Assembly (NCBI GenBank): GCA_021820845.1
Contig: JAKADC010000006.1
Span: forward strand, 1-64,000
Length of the DNA stretch: 64,000 nt
Direction of reading: 5' to 3'
Source of the DNA: Pseudomonadota bacterium
GTDB taxonomy: Bacteria > Pseudomonadota > Gammaproteobacteria > Burkholderiales > Thiobacillaceae
Part shown: piece after piece, positions 30,896 through 41,702 of the stretch
How the letters are laid out: every line of letters starts with the position of its first letter
Position numbering within the stretch: position 1 is the first letter of the stretch
Program-made: the position numbers and the translations under genes
Notes under the pieces: model-generated
What the model saw: only the letters and a program-made list of their open reading frames with translations
The model's database searches: none
Told to the model about the DNA's origin: nothing

Positions 30896-32398
30896 TCAGC
30901 GCTTGCCGCCGAACAGGCTGCCCAGCACGCCACGGATGATCGCGCGGCCAACCTGGCTGCCGATCGAACGGGCCGCCGATTTTGCCATCGCCTCGACCGC
31001 GCCCTCGCGGCGTCCGTCGCGTCCGCCCAGGATGTCGCCCAGCACGCCGCCGAGCGCGCCACCCGCGGGCTGGGCACCGCTTTTGGACTGCTGCACGGCT
31101 TCCGCCTGGGCGGCGGCCGCCTGCTCGGCGCGCGCTTTCAGCGTTTCGTAAGCGGATTCGCGGTCGACGGGTTTGTCGTAGGTACCGGCGACCAGCGAGG
31201 TCTGTATCAGCTGCCTGCGCTGCGCGTCGGTGATCGGGCCAATCTGTCCCTGCGGCGGCACGATGAAGGCGCGCTCGACCACGCCGGGACGGCCCTTGGC
31301 GTCGAGGAAGGACACCAGCGCCTCGCCCACGCCGAGTTCGGTGATGACGGTGGCTTCGTCCAGCGCCGGGTTGTCGCGCATGGTTTCGGCCGCAGCCCTG
31401 ACCGTCTTCTGGTCGCGCGGCGAGAAGGCGCGCAGCGCGTGCTGCACGCGGTTGCCGAGCTGCGACAGCACCTTGTCCGGCACGTCGGCCGGGTTCTGGG
31501 TGACGAAGTACACGCCGACCCCCTTGGAGCGGATCAGCCGCACCACCTGCTCGATCTTTTCCACCAGGGCGTCGGGCGCGTCGGTGAACAGCAGGTGCGC
31601 CTCGTCGAAGAAGAACACCAGCTTCGGCTTGTCGAGGTCGCCGGCCTCGGGCAGGTTCTCGAACAGTTCGGACAGCAGCCACAGCAGCAGCGTGGCGTAT
31701 AGCTTGGGCGACTGCATCAGGCGGTCGGCGGCCAGGATGTTGATGACGCCATGCCCGCGATCGGTCTGGATCAGGTCGGCGATGTTCAGCATGGGCTCGC
31801 CGAAGATCTGCTCGCCGCCCTGCGATTCCAGCGCCAGCAGGCCGCGCTGGATGGCGCCGATAGAGGCGGACGAGACGTTGCCGTATTCGGCGGTGAATGC
31901 TTTCGCGTTGTCGCCGACGTAGGCGAGCATCGCGCGCAGGTCCTTGAGGTCGAGCAGCAGGAGGCCGTTGTCGTCGGCTACCTTGAACACCAGATTGAGC
32001 ACGCCGCTCTGCGTCTCGTTGAGGTCGAGCATGCGGCCCAGCAGCAGCGGGCCCATGTCGGAGACGGTGGCGCGCACCGGATGGCCGGCGGCGCCGAACG
32101 GGTCCCACAAGGTGACCGGATAGCCCTGGTGGGCAAAGCCTTCGAGCTTGAGCGCCGCCACCCGCTCCTCGACCTTGGCGTTGCCGCCGCCGGGCTGCGA
32201 CACGCCCGACAGATCGCCTTTCACGTCGGACATGAAGCAGGGAACGCCTATGCTGGAGAAATGCTCGGCCAGCGTCTGTAGGGTGACGGTCTTGCCGGTG
32301 CCGGTGGCGCCGGTGACGAGGCCGTGCCGGTTGGCCATCTGCGGCAGCAGGAAAAGATCGTTGGCGGCGTTCCGGGCGACAAGCAGCGGTTCGGTCAT
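30896..32398 (-). CDS. HerA/YjgR-like (DUF853) ATPase
   Basis: The 500-residue P-loop ATPase has Walker [12 protein letters not shown], a segment [17 protein letters not shown], Walker [15 protein letters not shown] and sensor-like [14 protein letters not shown]. These and the length match the DUF853/YjgR branch of HerA-FtsK-type ATPases. The C-terminus has a helical Ala/Gln segment and a Gly-rich hydrophobic end ([14 protein letters not shown]). Biochemical role in bacteria is not established; DNA or protein translocation is assumed from the fold. It converges on the displaced trpC end. Confidence 0.88.
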   Translation of the reverse strand: MTEPLLVARNAANDLFLLPQMANRHGLVTGATGTGKTVTLQTLAEHFSSIGVPCFMSDVKGDLSGVSQPGGGNAKVEERVAALKLEGFAHQGYPVTLWDPFGAAGHPVRATVSDMGPLLLGRMLDLNETQSGVLNLVFKVADDNGLLLLDLKDLRAMLAYVGDNAKAFTAEYGNVSSASIGAIQRGLLALESQGGEQIFGEPMLNIADLIQTDRGHGVINILAADRLMQSPKLYATLLLWLLSELFENLPEAGDLDKPKLVFFFDEAHLLFTDAPDALVEKIEQVVRLIRSKGVGVYFVTQNPADVPDKVLSQLGNRVQHALRAFSPRDQKTVRAAAETMRDNPALDEATVITELGVGEALVSFLDAKGRPGVVERAFIVPPQGQIGPITDAQRRQLIQTSLVAGTYDKPVDRESAYETLKARAEQAAAAQAEAVQQSKSGAQPAGGALGGVLGDILGGRDGRREGAVEAMAKSAARSIGSQVGRAIIRGVLGSLFGGKR

Positions 32399-32524
32399 GG
32401 CGGTTCCTGGTTCGGCAATGCAGGAATTCTAGCGAGTTCGGCGGCAGCGCGTCGCGGGCAAAGAATAGAAGCAAACGCTAATGTTCCGGGTATCATCGCG
32501 CTATTACGAAAACGGGGGAAGTGT

Positions 32525-33844
32525 GTGGCAACGGAGCAGCGGGTGCATGAAATCGTCATCGTGGGTGGCGGCGCAGGCGGACTGGAACTGGCGACCCGGC
32601 TGGGCGACAGGATCGGGAAGAAGCGCGCGAACATCACCCTGATCGACGCCTCGCCCTCGCATCTGTGGAAGCCGCTGCTGTACGAAGTCGCGGCGGGCAG
32701 CCTCGATTCGTATGCCGAGCGGCTGGAATATCTGGCACAGGGGCACTGGCACCATTTCACGTTCCGCCTCGGCCGCATGGACGGCCTCGACCGGCAGCGC
32801 CAGGAAGTCAGCGTCGCGCCCACGCGGGACGAGAACGGCCTCGAGATCATCCCGCGCCGGACGTTCCGCTACGACACGCTGATCATCGCGGTCGGCTCGA
32901 TCGGCAACGATTTCGGCGTGCCGGGGGTGAAGGCGCATTGCATCATGCTCGACACGCCCGAGCAGGCGCGCGAATTCCATCGCCGCCACATCAACGCCTG
33001 CCTGCGCGCGAACACGCAGAACGAAGCCGTCGCGCCCGGCCAGCTCACGATCGGCATCGTCGGCGCCGGCGCCACCGGCGTCGAACTCGCGGCGGAGCTG
33101 CACGACACCACGCGCGAACTGTCGGCCTACGGCATGGACAACATCGAGCCCGACAAGAGCCTGAAGCTCCTGATCGTCGAGGCGTCCGACCGCATCCTGC
33201 CTGGACTGCCGCCCCGGCTGTCGAATGCGGCCGCCGAGCGCCTGGCCGAGCTGGGGGTGGAAACGCACACCCGCGAACGCATCGTCGAAGTGCGTGCCGA
33301 CGGCATGCTGACCGCCGAGGGCACGTTCATTCCCGCGAGCATGATGGTGTGGTCGGCCGGCATCAAGGCGCCGGATTTTCTGAAGGATATCGACGGACTG
33401 GAAACCAACCGCATCAACCAGCTCGTCGTGCGGCCGACGCTCCAGACGACGCGCGACGAGAATATCTTCGCCTTCGGCGACTGCGCGGCCTGCCCGATAC
33501 CGGACGGCAAGGGCTCTGTCCCCCCGCGCGCGCAGGCCGCGCACCAGCAGGCTTCGATGCTGGTGAAGTCGGTGTGCCGGCGCCTGTGCGGCAGGCCGCT
33601 GCCTGAATATGTGTACCGCGACTACGGCTCGCTGGTCGCGCTCGGCCGCTTTTCCACCGTCGGCAACCTGATGGGCGGTCTCACCGGCGGCAGCATCATA
33701 ATCGAGGGCGTGATGGCGCGCTTCGTCTACTGGTCGCTGCACAAGATGCACCAGATCGCCTTGCACGGCTGGTTCAAGACCTCCCTCACGACCTACGCGC
33801 ACTTCATCAGCACGCCGACGCGGGCGCGCATCAAGCTGCACTAG
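32525..33844 (+). CDS. ndh: Type II NADH dehydrogenase (NDH-2-like)
   Basis: The 439-residue flavoprotein has two Rossmann motifs (IVIVGGGAGGLELATRLGD and IGIVGAGATGVELAAELHD), the FAD segment NIFAFGDCAACP and the quinone-side AAHQQA motif region (QAAHQQASMLVKSV). The C-terminus has the hydrophobic/amphipathic membrane-binding region (VARF-like MARFVYWSLHKMHQIALHGW). NDH-2 oxidises NADH and reduces quinone without proton pumping. A GTG at 32525 with GGGGGAAG upstream is chosen; the track start at 32324 reads over the divergent gene's promoter. Confidence 0.9.
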   Translation: MATEQRVHEIVIVGGGAGGLELATRLGDRIGKKRANITLIDASPSHLWKPLLYEVAAGSLDSYAERLEYLAQGHWHHFTFRLGRMDGLDRQRQEVSVAPTRDENGLEIIPRRTFRYDTLIIAVGSIGNDFGVPGVKAHCIMLDTPEQAREFHRRHINACLRANTQNEAVAPGQLTIGIVGAGATGVELAAELHDTTRELSAYGMDNIEPDKSLKLLIVEASDRILPGLPPRLSNAAAERLAELGVETHTRERIVEVRADGMLTAEGTFIPASMMVWSAGIKAPDFLKDIDGLETNRINQLVVRPTLQTTRDENIFAFGDCAACPIPDGKGSVPPRAQAAHQQASMLVKSVCRRLCGRPLPEYVYRDYGSLVALGRFSTVGNLMGGLTGGSIIIEGVMARFVYWSLHKMHQIALHGWFKTSLTTYAHFISTPTRARIKLH

Positions 33845-33875
33845 ACTGTCGGGCCGGCGCCAGTCCGTGGCCGAG

Positions 33876-34886
33876 CTAATCGTTCCACAACCACGCCGCG
33901 CCGCGCACGCCGCTGGAGTCGCCGTGTTTGGGCGGCACCAGCCGGGTGTCGACTCGATCGGAAAACACGTAGCGCGGCCACAGCCGAGGCACGGAGTCGT
34001 ACAGGCGGCCGATGTTGGACAGTCCGCCGCCGAGCACGATGACGTCGGGGTCGATGAGGTTGATGACGCCGGCGAGCGCCCGCGCCAGCCGCTCCTCGTA
34101 GCGCGCGAGCGTCGCGCTGCAGGGGCCGTAGCCCGCGTTCGCAAGCTGCACGATCTCGTGCGCGGGCAGGTCCTCGCCCCCGTAGCGCACGTGGTCGGCC
34201 GCGAGCGCGGGGCCGGACAGCCAGGTTTCGATGCAGCCTTTCTTGCCGCAGTAGCAGGCCGGCGCGGCATCGAGCTCCCGCCGGCTCGGCCACGGGTGAA
34301 GAATCGCCTCGCCGGTGGCGGGATGCTGTCCCGTGTCGGCCCGGTCGGACGGCGCTGCGGCGAACTGGAAATAGGGCAGCGGCGAATGGCCCCACTCGCC
34401 GGCGATGGCGTTGACCCCCTTGAGGAGCTGGCCGCGAGCCACGACGCCGCCGCCGACGCCGGTGCCGAGAATGACGCCAAACACGCAGCCGGCCCCCGCG
34501 GCGGCGCCGTCGGTGGCTTCCGAGAGCGCAAAGCAGTCGGCGTCGTTGGCGAGCCTTATTTCGCGGCCGAGCGCGCGTTCGAGATCTTCCTTGAGGGGGC
34601 GGCCGTTCAGCCAGGTCGAGTTGCAGTTCTTCATCAGCCCGCTGGCGGGCGAGACCGCGCCGGGCGTGCCGATGCCGACGCTGCCGCCCTGACCCAGCTC
34701 GTGTTCGGCCGCGTGGACCAGCGCGGCGACGGCGGCCACGGTGGCGGGGTAGTCGTCCCGCGGGGTCGGCACGCGCCGCCGTAAGATTTCGCCCCCGCGC
34801 GGGTCGAGCGCGACGAGTTCGATCTTGGTCCCGCCGAGGTCGACGCCAAGGCGGGGCGAGGGGGGCGAAATGCTAGAATCACGCAT
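33876..34886 (-). CDS. ROK-family sugar kinase (fructokinase/glucokinase-like)
   Basis: The 336-residue protein has the ATP-binding [16 protein letters not shown], catalytic [11 protein letters not shown] (conserved Asp), the GTGVGGGVV loop, the ROK zinc site ([15 protein letters not shown] preceded by a His, GEWGHSPLP) and a C-terminal ADP-loop [10 protein letters not shown]. These are the features of ROK fructokinases (Mak type) and glucokinases; specificity cannot be settled from sequence. It phosphorylates a hexose in the cytoplasm. It is divergent from yebC, with starts 20 bases apart. Confidence 0.9.
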   Translation of the reverse strand: MRDSSISPPSPRLGVDLGGTKIELVALDPRGGEILRRRVPTPRDDYPATVAAVAALVHAAEHELGQGGSVGIGTPGAVSPASGLMKNCNSTWLNGRPLKEDLERALGREIRLANDADCFALSEATDGAAAGAGCVFGVILGTGVGGGVVARGQLLKGVNAIAGEWGHSPLPYFQFAAAPSDRADTGQHPATGEAILHPWPSRRELDAAPACYCGKKGCIETWLSGPALAADHVRYGGEDLPAHEIVQLANAGYGPCSATLARYEERLARALAGVINLIDPDVIVLGGGLSNIGRLYDSVPRLWPRYVFSDRVDTRLVPPKHGDSSGVRGAAWLWND

Positions 34887-34906
34887 TATTTTGCGTTGGA
34901 ATCGAC

Positions 34907-35638
34907 ATGGCAGGACACTCCAAATGGGCCAACATCCAGCACCGCAAAGGGCGCCAGGATGCCAAGCGCGGCAAGATCTTCACCAAGCTTATCAAGGAAA
35001 TCACCGTGGCCGCCAAGATGGGCGGCGGCGACCCCGCGATGAACCCGCGCCTGCGGCTGGCGATCGAAAAAGGCAAGGCCGATTCGCTGCCGAAGGACAA
35101 CATCGAGAACGCGATCAAGCGCGGCACCGGCCAGCTAGAGGGCGTGAACTATGAGGAAGCGCGCTACGAGGGCTACGGCATCGGCGGCGTCGCGGTGATG
35201 GTCGACTGCCTCACCGACAACAAGACGCGCACCGTCGCGGACGTGCGCCACGCCTTCACCAAGCACGGCGGGAACATGGGCACGGACGGCTGCGTGGCGT
35301 TCCAGTTCAGACACGTGGGACAGATCATCCTGGAACCGGGTGCCAGCGAGGACGCGGTGATGGAAGTCGCGCTCGACGCCGGGGCCGACGACATCGTCCC
35401 GAACGAGGACGGCTCGATCGAGGTGCTGACGTCGCCCGATCCCAAGGCGTTCGAGGCGGTGAAGGAAGCGCTGGAAAAAACCGGCTTCAAGCCGGCGGTG
35501 GCCGAGATCACCATGCGTCCCGAGGCCGAGACCGAGCTTGCCGGCGACGATGCCGTGAAGATGCAGAAGATCCTCGACGCGCTCGAAAGCCTCGACGACG
35601 TGCAGGAGGTCTACACCAATGCGGTATTGCCGGAGTAA
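34907..35638 (+). CDS. yebC: YebC/PmpR-family protein (translation/transcription factor)
   Basis: The 243-residue protein begins with the invariant [20 protein letters not shown] and has the three YebC domains ([52 protein letters not shown]). Classically a DNA-binding regulator; YebC-type proteins have also been shown to help ribosomes at proline stretches. Position directly before ruvC matches the common yebC-ruvC-ruvA order. Confidence 0.96.
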   Translation: MAGHSKWANIQHRKGRQDAKRGKIFTKLIKEITVAAKMGGGDPAMNPRLRLAIEKGKADSLPKDNIENAIKRGTGQLEGVNYEEARYEGYGIGGVAVMVDCLTDNKTRTVADVRHAFTKHGGNMGTDGCVAFQFRHVGQIILEPGASEDAVMEVALDAGADDIVPNEDGSIEVLTSPDPKAFEAVKEALEKTGFKPAVAEITMRPEAETELAGDDAVKMQKILDALESLDDVQEVYTNAVLPE

Positions 35639-35646
35639 CCTGTCCT

Positions 35647-36162
35647 TTGCGCATCCTCGGCATTGATCCCGGCTTGCGCCTCACCGGCTTCGGCGTCATC
35701 GAACAGAGCGGCCAGAAGCTGGCTTACATCGCGAGCGGCGTGGTCAAGAGCGGCGAAGGCAGTCTGCCGCAGCGGCTCGGGGTGCTGTTCGCCGGGTTGA
35801 ACGAAGTGATCGGTACCCACCGGCCCGACGCGTGCGCGGTGGAAATCGTCTTCGTCAACGTCAATCCGCAGTCGACGCTGCTGCTCGGCCAGGCCCGCGG
35901 CGCCGCGATCTGCGCGGCGGTGTCCAGCAGGCTGCCGGTGGCGGAATACACGGCGTTGCAGGTGAAGCAGGCCGTCGTGGGGCACGGCAAGGCAGCCAAG
36001 GAACAGGTGCAGGACATGGTCAAGCGTCTGCTAAACCTGCCGGCCGCGCCGACGGCGGACGCCGCCGACGCCCTCGCCTGCGCCATCGCGCACGCCCACG
36101 GCAGCCGCCTCGGCGCGCAGTCGACGGCGGGTTATCGCGTCAAGGGCGGCCGGCTGGTATGA
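35647..36162 (+). CDS. ruvC: Holliday junction endodeoxyribonuclease
   Basis: The 171-residue RNase-H-fold resolvase has the catalytic acidic residues in [15 protein letters not shown] (Asp7), [12 protein letters not shown] (Glu) and [13 protein letters not shown] (two Asp). The start is a TTG (the only in-frame start next to RILGIDPG) with GGAG eleven bases upstream, so translation is probably weak or coupled to yebC, whose stop is eight bases away. RuvC cuts Holliday junctions on the RuvAB complex. Confidence 0.95.
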   Translation: MRILGIDPGLRLTGFGVIEQSGQKLAYIASGVVKSGEGSLPQRLGVLFAGLNEVIGTHRPDACAVEIVFVNVNPQSTLLLGQARGAAICAAVSSRLPVAEYTALQVKQAVVGHGKAAKEQVQDMVKRLLNLPAAPTADAADALACAIAHAHGSRLGAQSTAGYRVKGGRLV

Positions 36163-36175
36163 GCGAGGATTTCAC

Positions 36176-36751
36176 ATGATCGGCCGCATCGTTGGCATCC
36201 TCGCCGCCAAGCAGCCGCCGCAGGTGCTGGTGGACGTGAACGGCGTCGGCTACGAGATCGACGTGCCGATGAGCACGTTCTACAACCTGCCGGCGATCGG
36301 CGAAAGGATCAGCCTGCTCACCCACCTGGCGATACGCGAGGACGCGCATCTGCTGTACGGGTTCGCCAGCGAGGTCGAGCGCGCGGCGTTCCGCGAACTG
36401 CTGAAGGTCTCGGGCGTGGGCGCCAAGACCGCGCTGTCGGTGTTGTCCGGCCTTTCGGTCAACGACCTGTCGGCGGCGATTGCGGCGCAGGAAATCGGCC
36501 GCATCGTCAGGGTGCCCGGCATCGGCAAGAAAACCGCCGAGCGCCTGCTGCTCGAACTCAAGGGCAAGCCGGTTTTCGCCGGCGCGGTGGCGAGCGCCGG
36601 GCCGGGCGGGGTCCCGGACGACGTGCGCCAGGCGTTGCTGGCCCTCGGCTACAACGAGCGCGAGACGACGGAGGCCGTGCGCCAGCTTCCCCCCGACCTG
36701 ACGGTGGGCGAGGCGATCCGGCAAGCCCTGCGGATATTGTCGAAGGGCTAG
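36176..36751 (+). CDS. ruvA: Holliday junction branch migration protein RuvA
   Basis: The 191-residue protein shows the OB-fold N-terminus ([20 protein letters not shown]), the helix-hairpin-helix pairs ([40 protein letters not shown]) and the C-terminal RuvB-binding domain ([20 protein letters not shown]). It binds junction DNA and loads RuvB. It is followed within three bases by a GGDEF gene that separates it from ruvB. Confidence 0.96.
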   Translation: MIGRIVGILAAKQPPQVLVDVNGVGYEIDVPMSTFYNLPAIGERISLLTHLAIREDAHLLYGFASEVERAAFRELLKVSGVGAKTALSVLSGLSVNDLSAAIAAQEIGRIVRVPGIGKKTAERLLLELKGKPVFAGAVASAGPGGVPDDVRQALLALGYNERETTEAVRQLPPDLTVGEAIRQALRILSKG

Positions 36752-36754
36752 GCC

Positions 36755-38251
36755 GTGCGCGGATCCATGCACGCCCCCGCTTCCCTGCGCCGCCATTTCC
36801 TCTGGCTGCTGCTCGGGGTCGTGGCGGTGTTCGCGTCGGGCATCGCGCTCAGCATCTGGTTCAGTCTGCGTGCGGGCGGCCAGGAGCAGCAGAGGTTCCT
36901 CCGGTTGGAGGCTGTCCAGACGCGCGCCGGCGTGGTCCGGCTGCTCGAACATTACCGGCTGGTGCTCGACAAGGCCGCGCACGATCCCGAACTCGTCCGG
37001 CTGATGCGCGCCGGCACGGCCGAGGAGCGGCGGGCGTGGGCCGTTTCCCGCCAGCGGCTGCTGCCCGATGTTCTCGACATCGCGCTGCTCGATTCGCGCG
37101 GCCGGGTGCTCGCAGATGCCCTGCCGCCGGACGCGCGGCCGCGTTCGCGCCAGATCGCCCGCCGCCCCACCGCCTCCACGGCAGTCCGCCCCGTGCTGCG
37201 CCGCGAGAAAAACGAGCCGGGACATTTCGACCTCGCCGCGCAAGTGCGCGCGCCGGGCGGCGGCGATCTCGGCGGCGTCCGCCTGAGCGTGCAACTGGCG
37301 GCCTTTCAGCGCGTGATCGACGACAGCATCCGCCCCGGGCACACGCTCGTCATCCGCGACGCGGCGGGCGACATCGTCGTGGGCCGGGCGGAGATCGCGG
37401 GACGTTCGGGTGCGGTCCGCCAGGCGATCCCCGACTCGGACTGGACCCTCGTGGCCCGGTCGCCACTGCAGTTTTTCAGCCTCGGCGGCCAGCAGCAGGT
37501 ATTGGCAGGGCTGGCGACGCTGGGGCTGGTGTTGCTGCTGCTGGCGGCGAGCCTGTTTCGCGTGCGTCGTGCGATGCTGAACGACATCGTATCCACCCGC
37601 GACGCCCTGACCGCACTGGCACACGACGACCCCGTTCCGTCCATCATGCCGCACTACGTCGAGTTCGAGGCGGCCGCGCAGGACATCAACCAGATCGCCC
37701 TCCATCTGCAGGAACAGCGCTCGCGTCTCGAGCGCCTGAGCCTGACCGACCCGCTGACGGGCCTCCCCAATCGCCGGGCGTTCGAAACGCGGTTTCCGCA
37801 GGCGCAGGGGCTGGCCGAAAGGCAGCACCCCGTCGCGCTCATTCTGCTCGACATCGATCACTTCAAGGAGGTCAACGATCGCCACGGGCATGGCGTCGGC
37901 GACCAGGTGCTGCTGGCGCTGGCGCAGTCCCTGAAAGACCTGACTCGGCGTGCCGATCTGGCGGCGCGGCTGGCCGGGGACGAGTTCGTGGTGCTGCTCT
38001 CGGATCTCGACGCCGACGGCGTGGGCGCCTGGTACCAGCGCCTGGCCGACCGTTTCAGGAGCGAGTTGAGTCTGTTCGGCCTCGATTTGCATACGGGCTT
38101 GAGCGCGGGCCAGACGTGGCTGGGCGGGCGCGCCGGGGATTCGATCGACAACGCGCTGATGCGGGCCGATCACGCCCTGTACGAGGCCAAGGCACAGGGG
38201 CGCGGCAGGCTGATCCAGCATGTCGAGCAGCACGGCGATAGCGCGGGGTAA
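36755..38251 (+). CDS. Diguanylate cyclase with periplasmic sensor domain, inserted between ruvA and ruvB
   Basis: The roughly 498-residue protein has TM1 ([20 protein letters not shown]), a periplasmic domain of about 210 residues (dCACHE-like: [14 protein letters not shown]), TM2 ([20 protein letters not shown]), a HAMP-like linker and a GGDEF domain ([31 protein letters not shown]). The active-site loop reads AGDEF ([11 protein letters not shown]) rather than GGDEF, a substitution found in some active cyclases. It makes cyclic-di-GMP if active. It is embedded in the ruvA-ruvB operon with a 3-base gap, so expression may follow DNA-repair genes. Start is GTG 36755 or ATG 36767. Confidence 0.9.
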   Translation: MRGSMHAPASLRRHFLWLLLGVVAVFASGIALSIWFSLRAGGQEQQRFLRLEAVQTRAGVVRLLEHYRLVLDKAAHDPELVRLMRAGTAEERRAWAVSRQRLLPDVLDIALLDSRGRVLADALPPDARPRSRQIARRPTASTAVRPVLRREKNEPGHFDLAAQVRAPGGGDLGGVRLSVQLAAFQRVIDDSIRPGHTLVIRDAAGDIVVGRAEIAGRSGAVRQAIPDSDWTLVARSPLQFFSLGGQQQVLAGLATLGLVLLLLAASLFRVRRAMLNDIVSTRDALTALAHDDPVPSIMPHYVEFEAAAQDINQIALHLQEQRSRLERLSLTDPLTGLPNRRAFETRFPQAQGLAERQHPVALILLDIDHFKEVNDRHGHGVGDQVLLALAQSLKDLTRRADLAARLAGDEFVVLLSDLDADGVGAWYQRLADRFRSELSLFGLDLHTGLSAGQTWLGGRAGDSIDNALMRADHALYEAKAQGRGRLIQHVEQHGDSAG

Positions 38252-38282
38252 AATCCGGACGTATTCCTTTCAGCCTGGTTCC

Positions 38283-39311
38283 ATGATCGAAACCGACCGC
38301 CTCATCGCGCCCGCCGCCGCCAGCCCCGTCGAGGAGCAGATCGAGCGCGCGCTGCGGCCGCGCACGCTGGCCGAATACGTGGGCCAGGCCAAGGCCCGCG
38401 AACAGCTCGAGATTTTCATCCACGCGGCGAGAAAGCGCAGCGAGGCGCTCGACCACGTGCTGCTGTTCGGCCCGCCAGGGCTCGGCAAGACCACGCTGGC
38501 GCACATCATCGCGCGCGAGATGGGGGTCAACCTGCGCCAGACCTCGGGGCCGGTGCTGGAGCGCGCCGGCGACCTGGCGGCACTCCTCACCAACCTCGAA
38601 CCGCACGACGTGCTGTTCATCGACGAGATCCACCGCCTCTCGCCGGTGGTCGAGGAAGTGCTGTATCCGGCGCTGGAGGATTTCCAGATCGACATCATGA
38701 TCGGCGAAGGCCCGGCCGCGCGCTCGGTCAAGCTCGACCTGCCGCCGTTCACGCTCGTCGGCGCGACGACGCGCGCCGGCATGCTGACCAACCCGCTTCG
38801 CGACCGCTTCGGCATCGTCGCGCGGCTGGAATTCTATTCGGCCGAAGAACTCGGCTACATCGTTCACCGTTCGGCAGGTTTGCTGCAGATGAACCTCGAC
38901 GCGGCCGGTGCGCTGGAAATCGCGCGGCGTTCGCGCGGCACCCCGCGCATCGCCAACCGCCTGCTGCGGCGGGTGCGCGACTACGCCGAGGTGAAGGCCG
39001 AGGGGCAGGCTACCGGCGCCGTCGCCGACGCGGCGCTCGTGATGCTGGACGTCGACCGGGCCGGGCTCGACGTGATGGACAGGAAGCTGCTGTCGGCCGT
39101 GGTCGAGAAGTTCATGGGCGGGCCGGTCGGACTGGACAATCTCGCCGCGGCGATCGGCGAGGAGCGCGACACCATCGAGGACGTGCTCGAACCCTACCTG
39201 ATCCAGCAGGGCTACCTGCAGCGTACCCCGCGCGGGCGGATCGCGACGCCGCTGGCATACCGTCACCTGGGCCTTGCCGCGCCCGCCGATCCGAACGCGG
39301 ACCTGTTCTGA
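38283..39311 (+). CDS. ruvB: Holliday junction branch migration helicase RuvB
   Basis: The 342-residue AAA+ motor has Walker [17 protein letters not shown], Walker [14 protein letters not shown], sensor [19 protein letters not shown] and the winged-helix C-terminus ([18 protein letters not shown]). Start [10 protein letters not shown] is 21 codons inside the track ORF. Its stop overlaps the ybgC start (TGATG). Confidence 0.96.
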   Translation: MIETDRLIAPAAASPVEEQIERALRPRTLAEYVGQAKAREQLEIFIHAARKRSEALDHVLLFGPPGLGKTTLAHIIAREMGVNLRQTSGPVLERAGDLAALLTNLEPHDVLFIDEIHRLSPVVEEVLYPALEDFQIDIMIGEGPAARSVKLDLPPFTLVGATTRAGMLTNPLRDRFGIVARLEFYSAEELGYIVHRSAGLLQMNLDAAGALEIARRSRGTPRIANRLLRRVRDYAEVKAEGQATGAVADAALVMLDVDRAGLDVMDRKLLSAVVEKFMGGPVGLDNLAAAIGEERDTIEDVLEPYLIQQGYLQRTPRGRIATPLAYRHLGLAAPADPNADLF

Positions 39312-39712
39312 TGGCGTTCGTCTGGCCGGTGCGCGTCTACTGGGAAGACACCGACGCGGGCGGCGTGGTGTATTACGCGAATTACCTCAAGTTCATGGAG
39401 CGTGCACGCAGCGAGTGGCTGCGCGCGCTCGGGTTCGAGCAGGACGTATTGCGCGACGAGGCGGGGATCGTGTTCGTGGTGCGGCGCGCGGAAATCGACT
39501 ACCTCTCGCCGGCGCGCTTCAACGATCAGATCGAAGTGTCGACCCGCCTGCACGACATGGGGCGCGCCAGCCTCAGCATGAAGCAGGAACTTATGCGCGG
39601 CTCCGTGCGTCTGGCGGAAGGGGTGGTGACGCTGGCCTGCGTCGATGCCCTGCGTTTCAAACCCGTTAAAATACCCGAGGCTCTCCTCCAAGCACTGGCT
39701 CGCGCAACGTGA
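39311..39712 (+). CDS. ybgC: Tol-Pal-associated acyl-CoA thioesterase YbgC
   Basis: The 133-residue hotdog-fold thioesterase has the catalytic YWEDTDAGGVVYYANYLKFM with the key Asp. YbgC hydrolyses short acyl-CoA/ACP and links phospholipid synthesis to the Tol-Pal system. It overlaps ruvB upstream and tolQ downstream (GTGA), so it is first in the tol transcriptional unit. Confidence 0.95.
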   Translation: MAFVWPVRVYWEDTDAGGVVYYANYLKFMERARSEWLRALGFEQDVLRDEAGIVFVVRRAEIDYLSPARFNDQIEVSTRLHDMGRASLSMKQELMRGSVRLAEGVVTLACVDALRFKPVKIPEALLQALARAT

Positions 39713-40404
39713 CTCCCGAAATCGGTCAAGATCTCTCGCTGTTCCATCTCATCCTCCATGCCTCGCTGCCGGTCCAGATCGTCATGGCCCTGCTGCTCGG
39801 CGCCTCGCTGATGTCGTGGTGGTTCATCTTCATCAAGATGTTTTCCATCAAACGCGCCATCCAGGTCACCGACCGCTTCGAGCGTGAATTCTGGGGCGGC
39901 GGCGACATCAGCGCCATCTACCAGCGGGTCGCCGGCGAACGCGAAGGCGCGGGCGAGATGGAGCGCATCTTCGAAGCGGGGTTTCGCGAATTCATGAAGC
40001 TGCGGCCGCAGACCGGGCTGTCGCTCAACGCCATCATCGACGGCACGCGGCGGGCGATGCGCGCGACCTATCAGCGCGAGCTCGACGGCCTGGAGTCGCA
40101 TCTGGCGTTTCTCGCGACGGTCGGATCGGTATCGCCCTACGTCGGGCTGTTCGGCACGGTGTGGGGCATCATGATCGCCTTCATGGGGCTGTCGAGCGTG
40201 GCGCAGGCCACCCTCGCACAGGTCGCGCCGGGCATCGCCGAGGCGCTGATCGCCACGGCCATGGGCCTGTTCGCCGCGATTCCCGCGGTGGTCGGCTACA
40301 ACCGCTACACCCACGACATCGACCGCCTGGCCAACCGCATGGAAAGCTTCATGGAGGAGTTTTCCAACATCCTGCAGCGGCAGGTGACGTCGAAGGCGCC
40401 CTGA
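39709..40404 (+). CDS. tolQ: Tol-Pal system proton channel subunit TolQ
   Basis: The 231-residue, three-TM inner-membrane protein starts at a GTG overlapping the ybgC stop. TM1 is MALLLGASLMSWWFIFIKM; the ExbB/TolQ core is LAFLATVGSVSPYVGLFGTV and GIAEALIATAMGLFAAIPAV. With TolR it forms the proton-driven motor that energises TolA to hold the outer membrane during division. Confidence 0.96.
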   Translation: MTPEIGQDLSLFHLILHASLPVQIVMALLLGASLMSWWFIFIKMFSIKRAIQVTDRFEREFWGGGDISAIYQRVAGEREGAGEMERIFEAGFREFMKLRPQTGLSLNAIIDGTRRAMRATYQRELDGLESHLAFLATVGSVSPYVGLFGTVWGIMIAFMGLSSVAQATLAQVAPGIAEALIATAMGLFAAIPAVVGYNRYTHDIDRLANRMESFMEEFSNILQRQVTSKAP

Positions 40405-40407
40405 CCC

Positions 40408-40818
40408 ATGGCGCGGACGCGCAAGCAGGTCGCCCAGATCAACGTCGTTCCGATGATCGACGTGATGCTGGTGCTGCTGGTGATCTTCATGGTGACGGCA
40501 CCGTTCATCAACCCCGCGCAGGTCGAGCTGCCGAGCGTCGGCAAAACCTCGCAGGCGCCGCAGAAGCCGCTCGAGATCATCATCCGCGAATCGGGCGAAT
40601 ACCTGCTGCGCGACCGTGCGGGCAACGGCGACGAGCGGGTGGTGGCAAAAGCGGGGCTCGCCGACGCGATCGCCGCGCTGCATCGTGACGCCCCGGATCA
40701 GCCCGTCGTCATCGCGGCGGACAAGAGCGTCCGCTACGAGGAAGTGATGCACACCATGACGCTTCTGCAGCAGGCCCGGATCACCCGCATCGGCCTGCTC
40801 GCGCGCCCGGCGCCATGA
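40408..40818 (+). CDS. tolR: Tol-Pal system protein TolR
   Basis: The 136-residue protein has one TM helix containing the essential proton-carrying aspartate (NVVPMIDVMLVLLVIFMVTA) and a periplasmic domain (EVMHTMTLLQQARITRIGLL). It is the stator partner of TolQ. The gene lies three bases after tolQ and overlaps tolA. Confidence 0.96.
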   Translation: MARTRKQVAQINVVPMIDVMLVLLVIFMVTAPFINPAQVELPSVGKTSQAPQKPLEIIIRESGEYLLRDRAGNGDERVVAKAGLADAIAALHRDAPDQPVVIAADKSVRYEEVMHTMTLLQQARITRIGLLARPAP

Positions 40819-41702
40819 TCTCGGCCGCGGACGCGCCGCGTAACGCGCGCTCGCCGCGCAAGGCTCTCGCGGGCGCCCTCGCGCTCGGCGTCCACGTCCT
40901 GTTCGTCCTGCTGCTGATTTTCGGCGTGTCCTGGCAGACGCGCCGTCCCGCGCCGGTGATGGTCGATCTGTGGCAAGCGCTGCCGGAACCGTCCGCGCAG
41001 CCACCGGCTCGGCCGCAGCCGTTGCCGCCGCCCAAGGCGCCCGAGCCGGTCAAAGCCGCGCCGCCGCCTCCCCAGCCGGTCGAGAAGGAACCGTCGCCGC
41101 CCGAGGCGCCGGACATCGCGCTGGAAAAAAGGAAGGCCGAAGCCGATCGCCTGAAGAAGCTCCAGGCCGCAAAGGCGGCTGAAGAAAAAGCCAAGGCGGA
41201 AGAGAAGGCCAAGGCCGAGGAAAAGGCCAAGGCTGAAGCGGCACGGAAGGAACGCGAAAAACAGGCCGCCGAGCAGAAGCGGCAGGCGCTGCTGAGGCAG
41301 ATGGAGGCGGAGGACATGAAGCAGCAGCTGGCGGCGGACACCGCGGCCAACGAAGCGCGCATGACCTCGCTGAGCGAGGCGCGCGCCGCGGCGAGCAAGC
41401 GCCAGGCCGAAGTCGCGAGCGTGGTCGGGCGGTATCGCGACCAGATCAGCGCCAAGGTGCGCGGCAATACGAGGCTGCCCGACGATCTCAAGGGCAATCC
41501 CCAGGTGCGCTGCCTGGTGAAACTGCTGCCGACCGGCGAAGTCGTGAGCGTGCGGGTGACGCAGTCCAGCGGAAATCCCGCCTACGACGAGGCGGTGGTG
41601 CGTGCCCTCGAAAAGTCGTCGCCCTTGCCCTTGCCGGCCGATCGCGACGCGCGCGCGGCCTTCGTTCCGGAACTTTCGTTCGTTCACCGTCCCAAAGAGT
41701 GA
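40815..41702 (+). CDS. tolA: Tol-Pal system protein TolA
   Basis: The 295-residue protein has an N-terminal TM (LAGALALGVHVLFVLLLIFG), a Pro-rich stretch, a long Lys/Glu/Ala helical stalk (EKAKAEEKAKAEEKAKAEAA) and a C-terminal TonB-like domain (VRCLVKLLPTGEVVSVRVTQ, SSGNPAYDEAVVRALEKSSP). It spans the periplasm from TolQR to TolB/Pal. The domain order and length are standard for beta-proteobacteria. Confidence 0.95.
   Translation: MISAADAPRNARSPRKALAGALALGVHVLFVLLLIFGVSWQTRRPAPVMVDLWQALPEPSAQPPARPQPLPPPKAPEPVKAAPPPPQPVEKEPSPPEAPDIALEKRKAEADRLKKLQAAKAAEEKAKAEEKAKAEEKAKAEAARKEREKQAAEQKRQALLRQMEAEDMKQQLAADTAANEARMTSLSEARAAASKRQAEVASVVGRYRDQISAKVRGNTRLPDDLKGNPQVRCLVKLLPTGEVVSVRVTQSSGNPAYDEAVVRALEKSSPLPLPADRDARAAFVPELSFVHRPKE

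Noticed and set aside
32504-34531. 675-codon minus-strand ORF
   Set aside because: Runs antisense to the NDH-2 gene and then out of frame through the ROK kinase; not a protein-like sequence.
36140-38233. 697-codon minus-strand ORF
   Set aside because: Antisense to ruvA and the GGDEF gene; low-complexity composition and no recognisable motif.
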